From Polynucleobacter meluiroseus (GTDB lineage Bacteria > Pseudomonadota > Gammaproteobacteria > Burkholderiales > Burkholderiaceae): 64,000 nt of DNA. Of this stretch, positions 57,146 to 64,000 are shown in pieces (the first letter of the stretch is position 1; each line of letters starts with the position of its first letter). The position numbers and the translations under genes are program-made. The notes beneath the pieces are model-generated. The model saw only the letters and a list, made by a program, of their open reading frames with translations, was not told where the DNA came from and searched no databases. The stretch is from assembly GCA_945879115.1 (NCBI GenBank), contig CAMDUR010000004.1, positions 31,671 to 95,670 of the forward strand. The letters run 5' to 3'.

Positions 57146-59036
57146 AGTCGAGCTGTAAATACTGTTGTAAAGAACGCACTCTAAGAAGTGATTCTTTTAA
57201 GATGCTTCGATCAACTGAATTCAACTGATCAATATCGATGACGTTCGGATTGCCATTAATCCTAAGATCCCCAATTTGAACTGCAAGGCGCTGGGTTTGT
57301 AAGAATTCAAATGCAGTGATCCATGCAGCACTCTCTGCTTCAGGAATATTTAGAGCCTTTCCGATTGCAGCTAAACGTTCACGGGTATTAATAACATCAA
57401 TGCCATGCGCTAAAGAATAAATACGTGCCACATCAACCATCAAAGCAGAACCTTGCAATTTGAGATCAATGGTTTTTTTACCATTTATTTCAGTTGGTTC
57501 AATCGCACCCAGCCAATTGAGTGGAACTTTTGCATTCAATGCATTGTCAGCAAGTAACTTGATAAAACGAGGAATACTTGCCGCTTTTGTTTTTACTAAC
57601 TGTTTTAGTGGAATCAGTAAGTCAGCATTACCGCCAATAGCCCTTAGATCAAAAAATATACTGGCGTTTAAAAGATCCTTTGGGTTGCCATGCTCAATCC
57701 AACTTGTAAAACGTATCAACCAATCTTTTTGCGGCAGGCATAGCTCAGGGTTGCTCGCCATGATGTTGCCCTTACAAAGCGGGTAGCCACAGGCATCTAG
57801 GGCTTCGTTCACGTCTCTTGCAAATTTCAAGTAAACCAAGCGTTGCTCTTCAGACTCCCCGTCTTCGTAAACCAAAGCATTATCTTGGTCAGTGGCAATA
57901 GTTTGCTCACCACGCCCTTCAGAACCAAGAGATATCCAAGCGAAGCGACTTTTGTTTAATTGATAGCGCTCAACATAAATATCAATTAATTGCTCCGTGA
58001 GGACATCATTTAAATGACTGATGAGGACAGTTAATTGACGAGCCTGAACGCCCTGACCTAATAAGTTGCGTGCAAATGTACGAATATCATCAGCACATTT
58101 TTTTAATTGCTGAAGATCAGAACTACCTCTTATGGTAGAACTGATATTACTGAGAGAAAGGCGTTGTAAAGAAAATAAGTCTCGCTCTGAAATAATTCCA
58201 ACTAATTGACCACGATCTAAAATTGGCAAATGCCTAATATTGAAACGAGACATTAATAATCCAGCCATCTCAGCAGTGTCATCCACAGTAAGAGTTTTAA
58301 TACCGGTTGACATCACAGATGAGATGGGGGTGTTCAGATCAAGATTACTGAGTGTCACTCTCGACAAAACATCGTAGCGCGTCAAAATACCTAAAATGTC
58401 TTGGTTGTTTTCAGTAACTAATATCGACCCAACTTTTCTTTCATGAATCATCGTGAGCGCTTCACGCAAAGAAGTTGATGGTTTGGTACACAAGGGCTTT
58501 TTAAGCCTTAAGTCACCAAGACGACTTTCTAAAGATTGCTCAGCAAGTGCCTGTGAAGCAAATGAGTTGCGCAAGGCAATTCGTGACTCCTGTAATAGGC
58601 CCCAAATTCGATTACTTAAGAAATCATTGAAGGGCTGGGACTGTCCCTGTAACTGGCGCATGGCACTAACAGGAAAGAGCAGGCAAAAACAATCGTCAAC
58701 TGCGATATATACCGTTGTCACTGGTCGATTAGCAAATGCTGAACCAATAGAAAATAAACTACCTGCATCCAATAGGAATGAATTTTCTTCTATACCAGGT
58801 ATATCGCGTCGCCCCGATACCCTTCCTTGACGAATCAGATATAAAAAATCAGGAGGACCATCAGCAGGCGCTAGGATTTGTTCTTTGGGAGCGAAGTAAG
58901 ATTCACGGGATTGACTCAGAAAGAAGTCGACATCACTTTCAGCCATCTTTGAAAACGGCAAACTTTGCATGATCTGCTGGCGCAAATTCTGCAACAAGCT
59001 CTTCGAAGGGGATGGGGGCGCTCCCTGCTCTGTCAT
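57135..59036 (-). CDS. cNMP-binding / CBS / DUF294 nucleotidyltransferase regulator
   Basis: 633 residues from ATG 59036 (a GTG four codons upstream is possible). Order of domains: cyclic-nucleotide-binding-like (about 20-150), two CBS (about 180-300), a GlnE/GlnD-like nucleotidyltransferase with GSEGRGEQTIATDQDNALVY (from G371) and a C-terminal substrate-binding domain. The Asp pair in DQDNA is the predicted metal site. It heads the exonuclease pair near the symporter; a nutrient-sensing control is suggested. Confidence 0.88.
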   Translation of the reverse strand: MTEQGAPPSPSKSLLQNLRQQIMQSLPFSKMAESDVDFFLSQSRESYFAPKEQILAPADGPPDFLYLIRQGRVSGRRDIPGIEENSFLLDAGSLFSIGSAFANRPVTTVYIAVDDCFCLLFPVSAMRQLQGQSQPFNDFLSNRIWGLLQESRIALRNSFASQALAEQSLESRLGDLRLKKPLCTKPSTSLREALTMIHERKVGSILVTENNQDILGILTRYDVLSRVTLSNLDLNTPISSVMSTGIKTLTVDDTAEMAGLLMSRFNIRHLPILDRGQLVGIISERDLFSLQRLSLSNISSTIRGSSDLQQLKKCADDIRTFARNLLGQGVQARQLTVLISHLNDVLTEQLIDIYVERYQLNKSRFAWISLGSEGRGEQTIATDQDNALVYEDGESEEQRLVYLKFARDVNEALDACGYPLCKGNIMASNPELCLPQKDWLIRFTSWIEHGNPKDLLNASIFFDLRAIGGNADLLIPLKQLVKTKAASIPRFIKLLADNALNAKVPLNWLGAIEPTEINGKKTIDLKLQGSALMVDVARIYSLAHGIDVINTRERLAAIGKALNIPEAESAAWITAFEFLQTQRLAVQIGDLRINGNPNVIDIDQLNSVDRSILKESLLRVRSLQQYLQLDYAR

Positions 59037-59115
59037 AGATAAATCCACACTTACTTAAAAAGTTATTTTTAACTCGTTTTTATTACATTTAAAAGTTTAC
59101 GCCTGTAAAACTAAG

Positions 59116-59676
59116 CTAATCAAATACTTTAAATTTAAGCTGAAAAGCAATGGATCCAGCTACGTGGTCTTTTATGGTGGGAAAAACTAATATATTCAAA
59201 CCAACCCACTGACTTTCTATTGAGAATGCCGGTAAGACTGCAGGAAACCATCCGCCGTTATTGGTATCGATATAGCCATTAAAACCCCCAATAACAAAAC
59301 CCATCTGTACAGGGCCCACTTTAATAGGTTGCCAGAAAGCACCGATGTAATTAGTAAGATTGTGATAACTGTTGTGATACTGCCCAACAGTTAGTGAAGT
59401 TGTAGAGGAAAGCTTATATTCAGCACCAATTCCGTAATTAACTGAGTTGAACTCTTTCGTTCGATCAAAGTGATAAGAAACCAATCCAGGATTGATCCAA
59501 AGTTCACTTTTGGCGCTTGGCTCTATAACTTCAATTAGACCGTAGGAGTTTGCTAGCGATATTCCGCTGATTGTTAAAAAAGTACTCGCAAGCAGTAAAT
59601 GCTTTAACTTTGAGAATATTTGAATTGTTTGCACAGATTTTGAGTGTGCAACACAGACACGGTAATGTCTAGGCAA
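59116..59676 (-). CDS. Putative outer-membrane beta-barrel protein
   Basis: Up to 186 residues. A signal peptide is suggested (FSKLKHLLLASTFLTISGISLANS), but the start is unsure: the longest frame begins TTG 59676, while GTG 59631 gives a tidier signal. The mature part alternates polar and hydrophobic residues (TTSLTVGQYHNSYHNLTNYIGAFWQPI) and ends KFKVFD with an aromatic near the C-terminus, as in small 8-strand barrels such as PagL/PagP-like proteins. The HNSYHN block recalls deacylase active sites but is not proof. Same strand as blh, 30-75 bases later. Confidence 0.6.
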   Translation of the reverse strand: MPRHYRVCVAHSKSVQTIQIFSKLKHLLLASTFLTISGISLANSYGLIEVIEPSAKSELWINPGLVSYHFDRTKEFNSVNYGIGAEYKLSSTTSLTVGQYHNSYHNLTNYIGAFWQPIKVGPVQMGFVIGGFNGYIDTNNGGWFPAVLPAFSIESQWVGLNILVFPTIKDHVAGSIAFQLKFKVFD

Positions 59677-59705
59677 ATTTAAAAGTTAAAAAGGTAAATC
59701 GAAGA

Positions 59706-60599
59706 TCAATCTATTTTTTTAAAGCTACTGGTAGCCCATTTTGAAAACTTGGCCTTATTTAATACCCAAGCATGGGGAACGGTCAAAGCAGCAAGTCCAA
59801 CAAAGATGATTTGGATCAAATCCTTTTCAAAAGATGGCGTTAATTTGAAATACCAAATACATAAACCCATAAAGATGACAGCAACTGTTGGAAGAATCAG
59901 CGCGTAGATAAACTCTTGTCTTTTAACGTCATTTAAAAAGAAGTGGCTTCTCACTAGGTGACGGGCACTGTGCATGAAGCAAAAATAAATGGTGAACGCT
60001 AAGATAGGTGTAGCCATCAAGAAAAGAATAGCTATTGAGATAATCTCTATTTGAGATCTGATATTTGTTTTTTTGGTAAAAAATAAGGTCAAAAGAATGG
60101 GCAATAAGCATAAGCCCACATACCTTGATATCAAAACTACTTGCTGAGCTAGCTCTACATCAATAATCATCCCATAAAGTTTTATTAATTCTGCCCCATG
60201 TATTACACCTGGAAGAGTAATAACTGCAAAGCCATAACTTAGTTTTAAAAATTGATGACCGGATAAATTAATATCATCAGAAAAATGTATCGCTGACAAA
60301 ATTAAGAAAACTATAAAGAAAAATCCAGGAACAAGAATCCATAAAGCAATGATTAACAAAGAGCTGGCACTATAGAATCCGAGAAATTTCAGCCATTTTG
60401 TGATGTGTACTAATTGGTAAGTTTGTCTAGCAAAAAGAACATCCAAAGAACCATGGGGAACGCCCAGAATCACAACCAAGGAAAGTGCTGCTAATAGCAT
60501 GGTCGAGCTCAAGTGGGGATCTATGCCAATACTCAACAAAGCACCTATCAAGCATGCTGCTATGGCAAGGTTACTTTGGAGTTGAAGAATCTTATGCAT
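59706..60599 (-). CDS. blh: Brp/Blh family beta-carotene 15,15'-dioxygenase
   Basis: Cleaves beta-carotene to two molecules of retinal. 297 residues, multiple membrane helices, with the His pattern of the family: GVPHGSLD (His49), AIHFSDD (His105), VIHGAEL (His134) and FMHSARH (His210, His214). It starts immediately at the crtY stop (one-base overlap), so it is the last step of a crtI-crtB-crtY-blh operon supplying retinal to a rhodopsin. Confidence 0.93.
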   Translation of the reverse strand: MHKILQLQSNLAIAACLIGALLSIGIDPHLSSTMLLAALSLVVILGVPHGSLDVLFARQTYQLVHITKWLKFLGFYSASSLLIIALWILVPGFFFIVFLILSAIHFSDDINLSGHQFLKLSYGFAVITLPGVIHGAELIKLYGMIIDVELAQQVVLISRYVGLCLLPILLTLFFTKKTNIRSQIEIISIAILFLMATPILAFTIYFCFMHSARHLVRSHFFLNDVKRQEFIYALILPTVAVIFMGLCIWYFKLTPSFEKDLIQIIFVGLAALTVPHAWVLNKAKFSKWATSSFKKID

Positions 60600-61765
60600 T
60601 AACTAGATCTATCAAGGCGATGTTTTGAACGGATTAAATCAGGTATTGCTGAAAGAAAAGTTAGTGCAGGTAGCGCACTAACTATCTTTAACTTATCCAA
60701 AATAGTTGAGTGATCGGACATGAAATAAGCCACGGTCTTAGCATCACAGTTTTTAAAGAGATTCTCAAATACTTTAGCTCCAATAATTGGATTTTTCTTG
60801 ATCACAGTAATAAATAATAAATCCATCCATTTTTGAATAAATGAGTCTTTTTTAAACTTCTTTAATTGATGATTATTTTTCAATTCAAAAGCGCACTCTT
60901 TTGCCCAAATTTGTATTCTTTGAAAGGCGTAGCCTGAACTGGGTCTAGCTGCTCCTGCAAATAAGCCGGCAAATAAATAAGTGGGGTCTTCTTTCTGTTC
61001 AATCTCTTTATTACCCATTGGAAGAATGGCAGCTTCTTTTCGAAGAATCTTATAACTGGTATTTTGGGTATATTCACCGATCTTCTCAAGTAAGCTAGCT
61101 GTTAATTGTTCAGCAACAAATAATTCTTCTGAAAATACCGTGTACTCAATTAAAGCTTTAGTCTTTGAAGTGGGTAGACAATAAACAAAAGCTAACCCTT
61201 CCTTAAAACTTGAATCAAAGTCCATTAAGACTAATTGATCTTCCATAAATAGTGGGCTATCAAGCTCCACCTCATAACCCACAAAAGATTGCCACATCAG
61301 CGAGTCTTTTTTAGTCATGGTCTTAGTTGGTCTTGTATCCACAACATTTGTTCCAGTAGCCGTAAATGTTGATGTTGCAATTTGCCAAGTATCTTTCTTG
61401 ATTACTTCATCAACTAGTTTTTCACCCGTTAGTAATTGAATCTTTGTATTGAGCTTAATAGCGCTTATTATATTTTTGTAGAAAATATCACTTGGCAACA
61501 TTAAATATGGGGTTTCTTGACAACTATGTTCGTGTGTAAGGTGATTGTTCTTAATGATGAATTTTCTCCATGCATAAGGAGCTAAATCTTTATGGATGGG
61601 ATCTTCAAGATCCCAGAAGCACCATGTACGATCAATTGTATAGTCGGCTCTCTCCTCAATGATCAATGTTCGAGGGCAGCTCTCTCCAAACTGTGACAAT
61701 TGATAAGCAAGACTTAGTCCGGCACAACCGCCACCAATAATCACGAGGTCAAAGTGCTGATTCAT
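60599..61765 (-). CDS. crtY: Lycopene beta-cyclase
   Basis: FAD-type enzyme cyclising both ends of lycopene to beta-carotene. 388 residues with the dinucleotide motif GGGCAGLSLAY (11-21), the DRTWCFWD block (about 45-52) and GLFAGAARPSSGYAFQRIQ near residue 275. It overlaps crtB by 17 bases, and blh by one base. Confidence 0.95.
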   Translation of the reverse strand: MNQHFDLVIIGGGCAGLSLAYQLSQFGESCPRTLIIEERADYTIDRTWCFWDLEDPIHKDLAPYAWRKFIIKNNHLTHEHSCQETPYLMLPSDIFYKNIISAIKLNTKIQLLTGEKLVDEVIKKDTWQIATSTFTATGTNVVDTRPTKTMTKKDSLMWQSFVGYEVELDSPLFMEDQLVLMDFDSSFKEGLAFVYCLPTSKTKALIEYTVFSEELFVAEQLTASLLEKIGEYTQNTSYKILRKEAAILPMGNKEIEQKEDPTYLFAGLFAGAARPSSGYAFQRIQIWAKECAFELKNNHQLKKFKKDSFIQKWMDLLFITVIKKNPIIGAKVFENLFKNCDAKTVAYFMSDHSTILDKLKIVSALPALTFLSAIPDLIRSKHRLDRSS

Positions 61766-62693
61766 TGGCGTAAGGTAGGTTCTTCAATGATTGGTGAAGT
61801 TGAACTTGATGTTGCCCTTTGTACTTATGAAAACCAGTATCAAAAATTGAACGCAATAGTATTTGAGCTGTTAACTTGAGCTTTAATGCTTTGGGGACAA
61901 ATACCCTTCCCATCCAAAATTCATAGTTCTTATTTTTAAGCTTTACTCCGATATGTCGATATAAAAAAGCTGCAATTGCCATACCCATTCTGGCCCTTAA
62001 TGGCAAAAAGCATAGGCCATCATGACCACTCTGATAATAGTTATCCGCCATATGAAGCAAGTCATTCAAATTTTTAGAAATTAGAATTTTTATCTCTTTA
62101 TTAGGATTAATTAATAAGTCTGGCTCTGGGTTGTTACACATGCTTCCTGGAATATACCTTCTTTGCATAATGGCATCTTCTGTCACATCCCTACAGATAT
62201 TAGTTAACTGCATAGCAATGCCTAAATCAATGGCATGAGCGTATGCACGCTCATCATTGACATCAAGTACCTTACTCATCATCAATCCAACAGTGCCGGC
62301 CACCCGATAACAATAAATAAGCAACTGATCTTCAGATACTATACGAACCGATTTAAGATCTGACAACACGCCATTAATAAGTTCAATGGGCACTCTTATA
62401 TCAATATTTTTTTTATTAAAAAGCTTTATTGCATCATTGATGACAGGGTCACTAGATATACCAGTGTTGACCTCAGAAATTACTTTTGATAAGACTTGGT
62501 GAGCGTGATCTTTATCATCGCTTTCATCGCCAATATCATCAATATATCGACAAAACCTATAAAGTCTCGTTGCATCTTCTGCATGCTCTTGCTTTAACAA
62601 GAATTTAGCCCAAAAAAAGGTCTTACCTTTATTGGCTAATATATTGTTTGATTCTTTTATGTAATCAATTGAATATTGATCAACTGGGGTCAT
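61749..62693 (-). CDS. crtB: Phytoene synthase
   Basis: Condenses two geranylgeranyl diphosphates to phytoene. 314 residues with the two Asp-rich prenyl-diphosphate sites DDIGDE (52-57) and QLTNICRDVTED (162-173), and the RRYIPG segment after the second. Its start overlaps the crtI stop by four bases. Confidence 0.96.
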   Translation of the reverse strand: MTPVDQYSIDYIKESNNILANKGKTFFWAKFLLKQEHAEDATRLYRFCRYIDDIGDESDDKDHAHQVLSKVISEVNTGISSDPVINDAIKLFNKKNIDIRVPIELINGVLSDLKSVRIVSEDQLLIYCYRVAGTVGLMMSKVLDVNDERAYAHAIDLGIAMQLTNICRDVTEDAIMQRRYIPGSMCNNPEPDLLINPNKEIKILISKNLNDLLHMADNYYQSGHDGLCFLPLRARMGMAIAAFLYRHIGVKLKNKNYEFWMGRVFVPKALKLKLTAQILLRSIFDTGFHKYKGQHQVQLHQSLKNLPYANESAL

Positions 62694-64000
62694 TTAAAGT
62701 CTATAGCTGCCGGTATCAGATGATCGATTACTTTAGCTGAACAAAGAACTCCTGGCAATCCCGCCCCTGGATGAGTTCCCGCCCCAGAGATGAAGAGGTT
62801 TTTTATGCCCTCTGCTTTATTGTGGAATCTAAACCATGCGGATTGACGGAATAAGGGCGCAATTGAGAAACCGGCACCATGAGCACTCAGGTAATTACTT
62901 TCAAAGTCTTTGGGTGTCATAAAAAAGTCTTCAGTTATGTGCTTTTTTAAATCCGGAAGAATGGTTTGATCGAGTGCATCAATGATTCTATTTTTTAGTA
63001 TTTCACCCTCAACCGACCAATCAATATCTGCTTTAAGGTTAGGAACTGGACACAAGACATAAAAACTATCGCAACCCTCAGGGGCAAAAGACTCATCCGT
63101 TGCAGTGGGGCGATGAATATAAAGCGAGAAGTCATCAGATAATATTTTTTTATCAAAAATATTGCTAAGTAGTTCTTTATAAGTTTTCCCGAGCCAAATG
63201 GTGTGATGAACCACATCAGGATATTTTCGGGTGGTGCCAAAGTAGATCACCATTAAACCCATTGAATAGTGGGCTAATTTAATTTTGACCTTCGTCGCTA
63301 TGGCCACATCGTCTTGATCAACCATATTTTTGTACAGATACGCTGGATCAGCGTTAGAAACGATGATATCGGCACTGATCTTAGAGCCGTTCTCTAGAGT
63401 TAAGCCTACCGCCTTACCTTCATTAATAATAATTTTATTAACTGATTGATTCAAAATAATCTCAATATTATTTCGCTCCATCAAATTCTTATAAGCATTA
63501 ACAATAGCGCCAGTGCCGCCCATAGCGAAAAAGACGCCAAACGTTCTCTCTAAGTAATGTATCAATCCATAAATGCTCGTTGTCGAAAAGGGGTTTCCGC
63601 CAACTAATAATGGTTGAATAGAAAATGCTTGGCGTAACTTAGGGCTGATTAAATGTCTTGAGACCATTCCCCAAACACTTTCATAACTTCTCAAAACAAC
63701 TAATTTTGGAATAAGCGAAACCATCAACATGAAGCGATGAAATGGAATAGCAGACAGCTTTGTGAAAGCTATATCAAATATGTTTTTAGAATGATTGAGT
63801 AACTTCTTATAACCCTCTTTATCTCGGGGTTCTATCGTGTCGATTTCAGCCAAAGTATCTTCGATCGTACCGCCATAATCAAAAGTTGTCTTATCTGAAA
63901 AGTAGAATCTGTACCATGGTGTCAATGGCACTAACTGAATATGATCTTCAAGCTTCTCATTAAAGAGTTCAAATAACTCTTCGAGCAGAAATGGGGCTGT
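62690..64000 (-). CDS. crtI: Phytoene desaturase (lycopene-forming), cut by window edge
   Basis: Introduces four double bonds into phytoene to give lycopene. The frame is open from the stop at 62690 to the edge of the window (437 residues); homologues have about 490-510, so only the N-terminal FAD-binding part is missing. Visible family motifs are VPLTPWYRFYFSDKTTFDYG, GGTGAIVNAY and, near the C-terminus, FISGAGTHPGAGLPGVLCSAK, the conserved FAD-binding end. First visible gene of crtI-crtB-crtY-blh. Confidence 0.95.
   Translation of the reverse strand, partial: TAPFLLEELFELFNEKLEDHIQLVPLTPWYRFYFSDKTTFDYGGTIEDTLAEIDTIEPRDKEGYKKLLNHSKNIFDIAFTKLSAIPFHRFMLMVSLIPKLVVLRSYESVWGMVSRHLISPKLRQAFSIQPLLVGGNPFSTTSIYGLIHYLERTFGVFFAMGGTGAIVNAYKNLMERNNIEIILNQSVNKIIINEGKAVGLTLENGSKISADIIVSNADPAYLYKNMVDQDDVAIATKVKIKLAHYSMGLMVIYFGTTRKYPDVVHHTIWLGKTYKELLSNIFDKKILSDDFSLYIHRPTATDESFAPEGCDSFYVLCPVPNLKADIDWSVEGEILKNRIIDALDQTILPDLKKHITEDFFMTPKDFESNYLSAHGAGFSIAPLFRQSAWFRFHNKAEGIKNLFISGAGTHPGAGLPGVLCSAKVIDHLIPAAIDFK

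Overview
The window is a stretch of chromosome from a free-living betaproteobacterium of the Burkholderiaceae, most like Polynucleobacter. The pointers are gene order (ilvB-ilvN-ilvC-psd-pssA-leuA next to rpsO-pnp), an ECF sigma factor followed by DUF3619, DUF3106 and RDD genes, moderately AT-rich DNA, very compact spacing and a carotenoid/retinal cluster. The species assignment is inference. I see no rRNA, CRISPR, prophage, transposase or integrase. No gap without a gene exceeds about 250 bases, and two tRNA genes are present (Arg-ACG and Ser-TGA).

Layout: 1-8.2 kb, on the minus strand, holds the 5' part of pnp, rpsO, then the branched-chain amino acid and phospholipid block (ilvB, ilvN, ilvC, psd, pssA, leuA). 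Upstream of leuA is an apparent Leu-codon-rich leader peptide with a complete attenuator. 8.3-10.5 kb is a plus-strand sigma/DUF3619/DUF3106/RDD operon, meeting a truncated globin and an FtsX-like permease on the other strand. 13.5-20.9 kb has tRNA-Arg, greB, the spoT-rpoZ-gmk-yicC set, and rph-rdgB-hemW diverging from yicC. 21-31.6 kb has tRNA-Ser, pgi, a phosphohexomutase, panD, the de novo NAD genes (nadA, nadC, nadB), prfC, a methyltransferase and an extradiol dioxygenase. 31.7-45 kb has HU, serS, lolA, ftsK, trxB, a PII protein, nadE, soluble and membrane pyrophosphatases facing away from each other, a DEAD-box helicase with a structured leader, ubiC, an unlisted 44-residue membrane protein and nnrD. 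45.8-52.8 kb has a GST, a copper ATPase diverging from an HMA/M50 protease/cytochrome c operon, cytochrome b561, lipocalin, a lipoprotein and a phasin-like protein. 53-59 kb is a sodium:solute symporter region with a small subunit, TPR protein, exonuclease and a cNMP/CBS/DUF294 regulator. 59.1-64 kb is a retinal pathway (crtI partial, crtB, crtY, blh) plus a small outer-membrane-type protein.

The genes are mostly housekeeping. NAD synthesis is nearly complete here (nadB, nadA, nadC, nadE), with a repair enzyme (nnrD). The most interesting non-coding signals are the leu attenuator, stem-loops in the pnp and ilvB leaders, and a hairpin lying between the apparent ribosome site and the start of the helicase gene. 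The retinal genes imply a rhodopsin elsewhere in the genome; neither it nor crtE is visible here.
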